From: Curtobacterium flaccumfaciens
Lineage (GTDB): Bacteria > Actinomycetota > Actinomycetes > Actinomycetales > Microbacteriaceae
Assembly: GCF_013359815.1 (NCBI RefSeq)
Contig: NZ_JABMCF010000036.1
Location: 124,001-188,000, forward strand
Length of the DNA stretch: 64,000 bases
Direction: 5' to 3'
Translations under genes and position numbers: made by a program
In this document: positions 42,144 through 52,002 of the stretch, one piece after another
Numbering within the stretch: the first letter of the stretch is position 1
How the letters are laid out: the number at the start of each line of letters is the position of its first letter
The notes under the pieces: model-generated
The model's input: only the letters and a program-made list of their open reading frames with translations
Databases searched by the model: none
What the model was told of the DNA's origin: nothing

Positions 42144-42770
42144 TCAGGCGCCGTCGAGGCGGCCGCCGGACTCCGTCAGGTAGCAGTTGGCGCAGAGCGA
42201 CTCGTAGGCGACGTCGACGCCGTCGATCGCGACCTGGGAGCCGTCGAAGACGAACCGGCCGTCGACCGTGCGGGCGTTGAAGACCGCCTTGCGGCCGCAG
42301 CGGCAGATGGTCTTCAGCTCTTCGAGGGAGTGCGCGACCTCGAGCAGGCGGGCGCTGCCGGGGAACGCCTCGGTGCGGAAGTCCGTGCGGATGCCGTAGG
42401 TGATGACCGGGATCTCGTCGAGCACCGCGATGCGCAGCAGGTCGTCGACCTGACGCGGGGTGAGGAACTGCGCCTCGTCGACGAGCACGCAGCTGACGGG
42501 CCGCACCATGCCGTCCAAGCGGTCCGACTCGGGGTCGACGGCGCCTGCGGCGGAGACGGCCTGGCGCACGTCGGCGTCCGGCGAGAACACGATGTCGACG
42601 GTCCGGGTGACGCCGAGGCGGGAGACGATCTCACGGTCGCCCTTGGTGTCCACCGCGGGCTTGGCGAGCAGCACCCGGTGCCCGCGCTCCTCGTAGTTGT
42701 AGGCGGCCTGCAGCAAGCCCGTGCTCTTGCCGCTGTTCATCGCGCCGTAGCGGAAGTAGAGCTTCGCCAC
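42144..42770 (-). CDS. tdk: Thymidine kinase
   Basis: It phosphorylates salvaged thymidine. The 208-residue type II enzyme has P-loop GAMNSGKST (9-17), the acid motif VDEAQFL, and zinc-ribbon cysteines in ICRCGRKA and LCANCYL. The GTG start at 42770 shares one base with the TAG stop of the response regulator (TAGTG). It is the last gene of a minus-strand operon that otherwise encodes signalling proteins, which is unusual company for tdk. A hairpin terminator follows. Confidence 0.94.
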   Translation of the reverse strand: MAKLYFRYGAMNSGKSTGLLQAAYNYEERGHRVLLAKPAVDTKGDREIVSRLGVTRTVDIVFSPDADVRQAVSAAGAVDPESDRLDGMVRPVSCVLVDEAQFLTPRQVDDLLRIAVLDEIPVITYGIRTDFRTEAFPGSARLLEVAHSLEELKTICRCGRKAVFNARTVDGRFVFDGSQVAIDGVDVAYESLCANCYLTESGGRLDGA

Positions 42771-43471
42771 TACGCGAGGAACCCGTCCTCGGCGGCCCGA
42801 CGGATGAGGTCGGACTTCTTCGAGGCGGGGCGGCCCACCTTGCTGTACTTCTCGCGCACGCGACGCAGGTAGGTCTTGGCGGTCTCGTACTGCACGTTCA
42901 TCTGCGCGGCGACCTCGTTCGTCGAGTAGCCGGACACGTAGAGCCGCAGCGCCTCTTCCTCACCGGCGCTGAGCTTCGGCCGCTGGTGCGCGGCGGCACC
43001 CGTCGGCAGCGGACGCCACTCACGGGGCTGCGGGGTCTCGCGGGCGACGCCCATGATCTCGCGGGCGACGTCCATGACCTCGCGCATCGGCAGCGACTTC
43101 GACAGGAACGCCGCGGCGCCGGCGGCCAGGGCGCGGTCGCGGGACTCACGGCTGTCGACGCTCGAGAGCACAATGACCTTCGCTCCGGCGGCACGGCAGG
43201 TGCGGACGCGGGCCTCGATCGAGACCGGTTCCTTGAGCTGGAAGTCCAGGAACACCAGGTCGGTCGGGAAGCTGTCGCTGTGGACCATCTCGAGCCAGGT
43301 GTGCGCGGTCAGGGCCAGGTCGAAGTCGAACGCGTTCACCGCGATCCAGCTCGACAGGCTGTCCAGCAGCACCTCGTGGTCGTCGAGGATGGCCAGCCGC
43401 ACACGTCGTGCTCCCGGGTTCGGGAGGGACGGCGACCCCTCCGAGAGCCTGTTCGGGTCAGTGCTGGTCAT
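42770..43471 (-). CDS. LuxR-type response regulator of the sensor/pseudokinase operon
   Basis: The 233-residue protein has a receiver (RLAILDDHEVLLDSLSSWI; Asp in LVFLDFQLKEP; Lys in FLSKSLP) and a LuxR HTH (LSAGEEEALRLYVSGYSTNE; MNVQYETAKTYLRRVREKY). The second HTH helix is followed by a basic stretch (GRPASKKSDLIRRA). It overlaps the membrane protein gene upstream by 14 nt and tdk by 1 nt. The kinase is two genes upstream, so the set is presumably one pathway. Confidence 0.9.
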   Translation of the reverse strand: MTSTDPNRLSEGSPSLPNPGARRVRLAILDDHEVLLDSLSSWIAVNAFDFDLALTAHTWLEMVHSDSFPTDLVFLDFQLKEPVSIEARVRTCRAAGAKVIVLSSVDSRESRDRALAAGAAAFLSKSLPMREVMDVAREIMGVARETPQPREWRPLPTGAAAHQRPKLSAGEEEALRLYVSGYSTNEVAAQMNVQYETAKTYLRRVREKYSKVGRPASKKSDLIRRAAEDGFLA

Positions 43472-44738
43472 AGGAGAACCTTAGTGCGAGGGCGGAAGGG
43501 CGGACCGCGACGTCGAGGTCGGGGAACGTCACGCGGAGGACGGCGAAGTAGGGGTCGAAGGTGCGGTGGATGCCGATGTCGGAGTCCGCGACGGCGAGCT
43601 CCAGGTCGACGGACACACGAGCGGGTGCGGGTGCCTGCGCGGGCCGGGCCGCCGGGGCTGCCCGAGCCGCGGCGGCCGCCGGGGCAGCGGGGCCCGCGTG
43701 GTCCGCCGGGCGGGCCCCGGGCGCCGGGTCCGCCAGGGTGTCCGCTCGTCGCACCGTCGCGCGGAAGCCGGCCGGGTCGACGGTCGAGGCTCGGAGGGCC
43801 GCACGGACGAACGTGCGGACGACCGCCCGCTGGTCGGTGTCGAGCGTCGCGATCAGGCCGTCGGGATCGTCGACCACCGGCGCCTGGCCGCCGTCGACCC
43901 GGACGGCGTGCTCGAACCAGGTGCGGTCGGCGTCGGCGACCATGGACGCGCGGATGCCGTCGGCGATCGCACGGGCACGGGCACGGTCGGCGTCGGTGAT
44001 GACGTCGCGTGTGCGGAGCTCGGCGAAGAACGGGGCGACGTCGCGGGACAGGATCGTCGAGCGGTCCTGCTGCACGCTCGCCGCGATGCCGTCCCGCTCG
44101 GCGCGTGCGACGGAGTACGACCCGGCGCGGATCTGCACCCGTTCGGCGAGCCCCGCGAAGGTCCAGGCGAACACCGCGGACGCGGCGGTCAGCACGAGCG
44201 TCGGCGCCGAGGCCAGGAACGCCGCGACGGCGACCGGCACCTCGTGCGGGAACTCCGCAGCACCGGCGCCCCAGGTCACGGCGTTCACCGCGGCCAGCAC
44301 GAGCCCGCCGATCGTCAGGTCGGTCCACGGACGGTACGGCGCGACCATGACGATGCCGGTCGCCGTGATCAGGGACATGAAGTCGTTCAGGGCGCTGCGG
44401 TCCGGTCCCCACTGCGCGGCGACGCTCGTCACCGACGCCAGGCCGAGCAACCCGACGTGCGCGACGAACGCCGACCGCGGGAACGGCGCACGGAACGGGC
44501 TCGAGGCAGCGAGCACCACCACCGCCGAGGCCGCGACGAGCAGCACGGTGAGGGCGCTGAGCGTGGGGCTGCCCACGACGTCGCGGTCGAAGATCGACAC
44601 GAGCAGGGCCCAGACGACGCTGCCGGCCCCGAGCACGACGGCCAGGGGTCGCGACCCCATCGCGCCGAGCGGGTCGTACTGCTGCGCGGTGCGGCGGGGC
44701 CCCGGACCGGACCCGAGCCGCTGCCGGATCGCGTTCAT
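43458..44738 (-). CDS. Membrane protein resembling a degenerate sensor kinase
   Basis: The 426-residue product has about six or seven membrane segments up to residue 200 (LAVVLGAGSVVWALLVSIF; LTVLLVAASAVVVLAA; VLTAASAVFAWTFAG). A cytoplasmic helical region follows (SVQQDRSTILSRDVAPFFAEL; ARAIADGIRASMVADAD), then a long Ala/Pro linker and a C-terminal strand-rich segment. The layout copies a sensor kinase, but there is no phosphoacceptor LHD motif and no N, G1 or G2 box. It is encoded between a real kinase and its response regulator with overlapping stop/start codons (ATGA, and 14 nt). It may be an accessory sensor or pseudokinase. Confidence 0.7.
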   Translation of the reverse strand: MNAIRQRLGSGPGPRRTAQQYDPLGAMGSRPLAVVLGAGSVVWALLVSIFDRDVVGSPTLSALTVLLVAASAVVVLAASSPFRAPFPRSAFVAHVGLLGLASVTSVAAQWGPDRSALNDFMSLITATGIVMVAPYRPWTDLTIGGLVLAAVNAVTWGAGAAEFPHEVPVAVAAFLASAPTLVLTAASAVFAWTFAGLAERVQIRAGSYSVARAERDGIAASVQQDRSTILSRDVAPFFAELRTRDVITDADRARARAIADGIRASMVADADRTWFEHAVRVDGGQAPVVDDPDGLIATLDTDQRAVVRTFVRAALRASTVDPAGFRATVRRADTLADPAPGARPADHAGPAAPAAAAARAAPAARPAQAPAPARVSVDLELAVADSDIGIHRTFDPYFAVLRVTFPDLDVAVRPSALALRFSYDQH

Positions 44739-45955
44739 CGCTCGGTCCCCCGGCCGTCGCTGACCGCCGGCACGGTGACCGCGCCGGTGACCGGTCCGTA
44801 CGGCACGGTCATCATCACGCTCGTGCCGGAACCGGGCGACGACCAGATCTGGACGTCACCGCCGACCCGGCCGATCCGCTCTCGCACCGAACCGCGGAGG
44901 CCCATCCGGTCGGCTCCGGTGGCGTCCTCGTCGAACCCACGACCGTCGTCGACGACCATGACGGTGCAGGACGCGCTGTCGTCGAACACGCTGACCTCTG
45001 CGGCGTCGGTCCCCGCGTGCTTCCGCACGTTGGCCAGGCACTGGCCGACGGCCCGGACGACCGCCGACAGCGCACGCTGGTCCAGGCGCTCGAGCGCGGA
45101 GGTGTCACCCGAGACGGTCACGTCGAGTCCGAGCGTCCGGTGCTCGTCGACCATGGTGCCGAACGCCTCGGCCGCGGCCCCGGGACGCGGGCGGGCGGCC
45201 GGCGCGAGCCACCCCTTGCCGGTGAGCACCGCGACGTCGGCGTCGACCGTCTCGGCGAGGTGCGGGTCCATCGGGCCGTCCGGCGCGAGGGCGATCGCGC
45301 CGAGGTGGTTGAGCACGGTGTCGTGCAGGATCGCGGACGCCTCGGCCTCGACCCCGGCGCGGTAGGCGGACACGTGTTCTTCGCGCGCCGAGCGCAGGAG
45401 CTCGGGCTGCACCCGTTCGCTCCGCCCCGTGCTGCGGGTCGTGAAGAGCACGAGCGCGACAACGAAGCCCAGGGTGACCCAGGCCAGGATGAGCGGACGG
45501 GGCGACTGGTCGGCCTGCACGATGGCGATCCAGGTCGCGATTCGTCCGGTCAGGAAGCCCACGAAGGACCACAGCACGACGCGGCTCGGCACGGCGCCGG
45601 CTCCCCCGACCAGGATGAGCGGGATCACGACGAGGGACATCAGGTACGAGGTCACCCACCCGGTCGGCACCTGCTGCTGGACCCCGACGGCGAACCACCA
45701 GGCGCAGACGCCACCGACAGCCAGGAACGCGATCGCGGAGACCCGGGTGCCGAACTGCACGTGCACGCCGATCATGGCGAGCATCGGGACGACAGCCAGC
45801 GCCGTGCCGACGACCCGCACCCCGGGCTCGGACAGGCCGTAGAGCACCAGCGTGATGGCCGCGGCCAACAGCGAGCCGATGGCGCCGGCGTGGAATGCGC
45901 GCACGGTCGACCACGCGTTCACTCGCGGTGCGAGGTGCGTGGGGATGCCGAGCAC
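44735..45955 (-). CDS. Membrane sensor histidine kinase
   Basis: The 406-residue protein has about six membrane segments up to residue 175 (GSLLAAAITLVLYGLSE; SAIAFLAVGGVCAWWFAVG; SYLMSLVVIPLILVGGAG). The phosphoacceptor region is ASAILHDTVLNHLGAIAL, and the ATPase domain has the N box LANVRKHAGTD and G boxes VVDDGRGFDEDATGADRMGLRG, cited as VVDDGRGFD and GADRMGLRG. The GTG at 45955 (VLGIPTHLAP) is chosen because GGAAGG lies 9 nt upstream. TATCAT (46055-46060, minus strand) may be the -10 box. It is the first gene of the operon with 43458, 42770 and tdk. Confidence 0.85.
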   Translation of the reverse strand: MLGIPTHLAPRVNAWSTVRAFHAGAIGSLLAAAITLVLYGLSEPGVRVVGTALAVVPMLAMIGVHVQFGTRVSAIAFLAVGGVCAWWFAVGVQQQVPTGWVTSYLMSLVVIPLILVGGAGAVPSRVVLWSFVGFLTGRIATWIAIVQADQSPRPLILAWVTLGFVVALVLFTTRSTGRSERVQPELLRSAREEHVSAYRAGVEAEASAILHDTVLNHLGAIALAPDGPMDPHLAETVDADVAVLTGKGWLAPAARPRPGAAAEAFGTMVDEHRTLGLDVTVSGDTSALERLDQRALSAVVRAVGQCLANVRKHAGTDAAEVSVFDDSASCTVMVVDDGRGFDEDATGADRMGLRGSVRERIGRVGGDVQIWSSPGSGTSVMMTVPYGPVTGAVTVPAVSDGRGTER

Positions 45956-46125
45956 GAGGTGGATCCTTCCGGGTGGCGAGGGCGCCGTCCACGATCCAAC
46001 CACCGGAGCAGCGGCCGTGTACCCCGAATCCGGGGCCGTGCGGCGACCCGCACGATGATAGCGGCCCGGACCGGGGTCTTGCTGTCCCCCGAACGTGGAC
46101 CGGACACGGCCCGGACGGACGCCCC

Positions 46126-47280
46126 TCAGAACAGCGTCTGCGCCGCAGCCGGCCGGAGCAGCCGCTGGTCGAACCCGGGGTCGGCGCGCTTCAGCGGCGA
46201 CACCGTCGGCACCGACTGCTCCTGCGGCAGCGCCTGCGGCCCGCCCGTGCCCAGCCCCTGCGGCATCCCCGGCTGCAGCGTTCGCGGTTCCGAGAAGCCC
46301 ATCGACCCCGTCGCCGGGTCCACGCGCCCCAGTCCGACCCCGTGCGCCGCCAGGATCGGGCGGATGCGCTCCGACAGCCACCGTCGGTAGTCCTTCGGCG
46401 CGTAGGTGTTGTCGAGGTACATCGCTCGGTACCGCTGCACCAGGTCGGGTCGCTCGCGGCCGAGCCACTCGAACCACCACGGCTTGACGCCCGGCCGCAG
46501 GTGCAGCGCCGAGTACATGATGCTCGTCGCGCCGGCCGCGGTCGCCCGACCGATGGCGTCGTCGAGGTGCGCCCGGGTGTCGGTGATGTACGGCAGCACC
46601 GGCATCAGGAACACGGCGCAGTCGAGCCCCGCGTCGCGGATGGCCCGCACGGTCGCCAGCCGGGCCGACGTCGTCGGGGTGCCGGACTCGACCGACTGCT
46701 GCAGCGAGTCGTCGTACACGGCGATCGACATCGCGAGGTCGACCGGCACCACCTTCGCCGCCTCGGCCAGCAGCGGCAGGTCGCGGCGCAGCAGTGTGCC
46801 CTTCGTGAGGATGCTGAACGGGGTGCGCGACTCCGCCAGCGCCTCGATCACCCCGGGCATCAACCGGTACCGCCCCTCGGCACGCTGGTACGGGTCGGTG
46901 TTCGTGCCGAGCGCCACCGGGTGGCGGTCCCACGAGGGCTTGCCGAGCTCACGACGCAGCACGTCGGCGACGTTCGTCTTCACCACGATCTGCTGGTCGA
47001 AGTCGGCGCCGCCGTCGAACTCCAGGTACGTGTGGGTCGGGCGGGCGAAGCAGTACACGCAGGCGTGGCTGCACCCGCGGTACGGGTTGATCGTCCAGCC
47101 GTACGTGCCCGACCCGTCCGCGCTCGGCACCCGGTTCAGAGCGCTCTTCGCCAGGACCTCGTGGAAGGTCACCCCGGCGAACTCGGGCGTCGTCACACTC
47201 CGGACGAACCCGCTGTTCGATTCCATCCCGGGCAGCGCGTCGCTCTGCTCGGCGTCGATCGCCTGTCCACTCCACCGCAT
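46126..47280 (-). CDS. Rv2578c/PA0069-family radical SAM protein (SplB-like)
   Basis: The 384-residue protein has the radical SAM cluster CSHACVYCF (CX3CX2C spacing) in INPYRGCSHACVYCFARPTH, then SILTKGTLLRRDLPLL and VPVDLAMSIAVYDDSLQ. The family is related to spore photoproduct lyase-like enzymes; its reaction is not established. The C-terminus (from GVGLGRVDP) is a variable Pro/Gln-rich tail. The ATG at 47280 gives MRWSGQAID. A perfect LexA box lies 9-24 nt upstream (47289-47304), so the gene is probably induced by DNA damage. Confidence 0.88.
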   Translation of the reverse strand: MRWSGQAIDAEQSDALPGMESNSGFVRSVTTPEFAGVTFHEVLAKSALNRVPSADGSGTYGWTINPYRGCSHACVYCFARPTHTYLEFDGGADFDQQIVVKTNVADVLRRELGKPSWDRHPVALGTNTDPYQRAEGRYRLMPGVIEALAESRTPFSILTKGTLLRRDLPLLAEAAKVVPVDLAMSIAVYDDSLQQSVESGTPTTSARLATVRAIRDAGLDCAVFLMPVLPYITDTRAHLDDAIGRATAAGATSIMYSALHLRPGVKPWWFEWLGRERPDLVQRYRAMYLDNTYAPKDYRRWLSERIRPILAAHGVGLGRVDPATGSMGFSEPRTLQPGMPQGLGTGGPQALPQEQSVPTVSPLKRADPGFDQRLLRPAAAQTLF

Positions 47281-47288
47281 GCCGTCAT

Positions 47289-47304
47289 TCGAACACACGT
47301 TCGA
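47289..47304 (-). promoter_or_regulatory. LexA (SOS) box of the radical SAM gene
   Basis: TCGAACACACGTTCGA fits the Gram-positive SOS consensus CGAACRNRYGTTCG exactly, and the symmetry extends to TTCGAA at both ends. It lies only 8 nt before the ATG at 47280, so the promoter must overlap it and the transcript is short-leadered or leaderless. mqo ends 34 bp away on the far side, so the radical SAM gene is the only sensible target. Confidence 0.85.
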
Positions 47305-47338
47305 ACAGACCGCAAACCGGCGCGGACAACGACCGGCC

Positions 47339-48826
47339 TCAGTGGTGCAGGCCGAGCACCTTCGCCGTGCGCTTGAGCGTGGCGTCGGCCAGAGCCGGGT
47401 CGTCCCCGAGGTCCTGCCCGTAGGTCGGCACCATCGCGCGGACGTCGTCCTGCCAGCCGTCCCACCGGTCCGGGAAGCACCGGCGCAGCATCGTGAGCAT
47501 GATCGGCACGGCGGTCGAGGCACCCGGCGACGCCCCGAGCAGGCCGGCGATCGAGCCGTCGGCGGCGGTGATGACCTCGGTGCCGAACTGCAGCACACCG
47601 CCCTTGTCCTTGTCGGGCTTGATCACCTGGACACGCTGCCCCGCGGTGATGCGGTGCCAGTTCTCGGGCTCGGCGCTCGGCATGAAGTCGCGGAGCGCCT
47701 CGAACTTGGTGTGCTTCGACGCGAGGAGCTGGCCGACCAGGTAGCGGACCAGGTCGAAGTTCGAGAACGCGACGCTCAGCATCGGGCGGAGGTTGTGCGG
47801 TCGGATCGAGCGGAACAGGTCGAGGACCGAGCCCTGCTTCAGGAACTTCGGGCTGAACCCCGCGTACGGCCCGAACATCAGCGACGACCCACCGTCGACG
47901 ATGCGGGTGTCGAGGTGCGGCACCGACATCGGCGGGGCACCGACGCTGGCCTTGCCGTAGACCTTGGCGGAGTGCTTCTGCACCACCTCGGGGTCGTCGG
48001 TGCGCAGGAACTCGCCCGACACCGGGAAGCCGCCGTAGCCGCGGATCTCCGGGATGCCGGACTTCTGCAGCAGGTGCAGGGCTCCGCCACCGGCGCCGAC
48101 GAAGACGAACTTCGCGGCGATGCGCTGCGTCGACCGGCCGATCTCGTTGCGCACGTTGAGCACCCAGCCCTCGGACACCTTCGAGCGGGTCAGGTTGGTG
48201 ACCTGGTGCGAGGGCTCGAACTCGACACCGTCGATCTCGAGCTGGTCGAAGAGCTGGCGGGTGAGCGACCCGAAGTCGACGTCCGAGCCGGCTGCCGAGT
48301 AGGTCGCCGCGATCGGCTGGTCCTTCTTGCGGCCGGGGATGAGCGCCGGCGCCCACTTCCGGATCTGCGCCGGGTCGTCCGAGAACTCGATGCCCGCGAA
48401 GAGCGGGTGGTCCCGCATGGCCTCGTACCGGGCGCGCATGTAGGCGACGTTGGCCTCGCCCCACACGAAGGAGATGTGCGGCGTGGGGTTGATGAAGTTC
48501 GTGGGCTCCGGCAGCACGCCGGTCTCGACCAGGTGCGCCCAGAACTGCCGCGAGACCTGGAACTGCTCGTTGACCGTGACGGCCTTCGCGATGTCGACGC
48601 GGCCGTCCGGCAGTTCCGGCGTGTAGTTCAGCTCGCACAGTGCCGAGTGGCCGGTGCCCGCGTTGTTCCACGGGTTCGAGGACTCCTGCGCCACCGTGCC
48701 GAGCCGCTCGTACACGCGGATCTTCCAGCTCGGCTCGAGCTTGTGGATGATGGCCCCGAGCGTGGCACTCATGATGCCTCCGCCGATCAGGACGACGTCG
48801 ATGGGGTCCACCTGCTGCTCTGCCAC
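47339..48826 (-). CDS. mqo: Malate:quinone oxidoreductase
   Basis: This membrane-associated FAD enzyme oxidises malate to oxaloacetate and reduces the quinone pool; it is the usual actinobacterial alternative to malate dehydrogenase. The 495-residue protein has the FAD-binding start VVLIGGGIMSATLGAII and family blocks SSNPWNNAGTGHSALCELNY, FVGAGGGALHLLQKSGIPE and RGYGGFPVSGEFLR. GTG start at 48826 with TAGGAT 6 nt upstream, so it is probably leaderless. Confidence 0.95.
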   Translation of the reverse strand: MAEQQVDPIDVVLIGGGIMSATLGAIIHKLEPSWKIRVYERLGTVAQESSNPWNNAGTGHSALCELNYTPELPDGRVDIAKAVTVNEQFQVSRQFWAHLVETGVLPEPTNFINPTPHISFVWGEANVAYMRARYEAMRDHPLFAGIEFSDDPAQIRKWAPALIPGRKKDQPIAATYSAAGSDVDFGSLTRQLFDQLEIDGVEFEPSHQVTNLTRSKVSEGWVLNVRNEIGRSTQRIAAKFVFVGAGGGALHLLQKSGIPEIRGYGGFPVSGEFLRTDDPEVVQKHSAKVYGKASVGAPPMSVPHLDTRIVDGGSSLMFGPYAGFSPKFLKQGSVLDLFRSIRPHNLRPMLSVAFSNFDLVRYLVGQLLASKHTKFEALRDFMPSAEPENWHRITAGQRVQVIKPDKDKGGVLQFGTEVITAADGSIAGLLGASPGASTAVPIMLTMLRRCFPDRWDGWQDDVRAMVPTYGQDLGDDPALADATLKRTAKVLGLHH

Positions 48827-48852
48827 CCGTCGATCCTACCGGCGGCATCCGA

Positions 48853-48904
48853 CAGACGGACAGGAGGCCCGTGGCGGTGTCGCCACGGGCCTCCTGTCCG
48901 TCTG
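48853..48904. terminator. Long GC-rich hairpin, family member 5
   Basis: Perfect 24-bp arms beginning CAGACGGACAGGAGGCCCGT enclose loop GTGT. It starts 27 bp upstream of the mqo start, just downstream of asd, and so terminates lysC-asd. The CGGACAGGAGG variant is paired with CTCCTGTCCG on the other arm. Confidence 0.8.
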
Positions 48905-48924
48905 CTGGTCGCGCTCGGGGCGCG

Positions 48925-51286
<2,362 letters not shown>

Positions 51287-51402
51287 TGGCTGGTACTCCC
51301 GGAGACGGCGACACCGCGAGGTCACGCGGTCTCACAATGGTAGTCGGTGTTTCGGGGATGTTGCGTGCGAGCGGGCCCCGACGCAAGGATCCTGCGTGGC
51401 GG

Positions 51403-52002
51403 TCAGCCGCCGACGACGCGGCGCCCTTCGAAGGCACGACCGAGCGTGACCTCGTCGGCGTACTCCAGGTCGCCGCCGACGGGCAGCCCCGACGCGAGCC
51501 GCGTGGTGCGGATGCCCATCGGGACGAGCAGCCGGCTGAGGTAGGTCGCCGTCGCCTCGCCCTCGAGGTTGGGATCGGTCGCGATGATGACCTCGGCCAC
51601 GGTGCCGTCGGCCAGACGTGTCATGAGCTGCTGGATGCGGAGGTCGTCCGGTCCGATGCCGTCGATCGGGCTGATCGCCCCACCGAGCACGTGGTACAGC
51701 CCGCGGAACTCGCGGGTGCGCTCGATCGCCGCGACGTCCTTCGCCTCTTCCACGACGCAGATCGTGGCCGGCGAGCGGCGCGGGTCGCGGCAGATGCTGC
51801 ACTGGACGTTCTCGGTGACGTTGCCGCAGATCTCGCAGAAGCGGACCCGCTCCTTGACGTCGGCGAGCAGCTCGGACAGCCGGCTCGGGTCGAACGACTC
51901 GGTCTGCAGGATGTGGAAGGCGATGCGCTGCGCCGACTTCGGGCCGATGCCGGGCAGGCGACCGAACTCGTCGATGAGGTCCTGGACGATCCCGTCGTAC
52001 AT
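51403..52002 (-). CDS. recR: Recombination protein RecR
   Basis: It acts with RecF and RecO to load RecA at gaps. The 199-residue protein has the HhH motif [18 protein letters not shown], a zinc finger with Cys56, Cys59, Cys68 and Cys71 ([15 protein letters not shown]), and a Toprim domain ([29 protein letters not shown]). The ATG at 52002 overlaps the dnaX stop by one base (TGATG). Confidence 0.96.
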   Translation of the reverse strand: MYDGIVQDLIDEFGRLPGIGPKSAQRIAFHILQTESFDPSRLSELLADVKERVRFCEICGNVTENVQCSICRDPRRSPATICVVEEAKDVAAIERTREFRGLYHVLGGAISPIDGIGPDDLRIQQLMTRLADGTVAEVIIATDPNLEGEATATYLSRLLVPMGIRTTRLASGLPVGGDLEYADEVTLGRAFEGRRVVGG

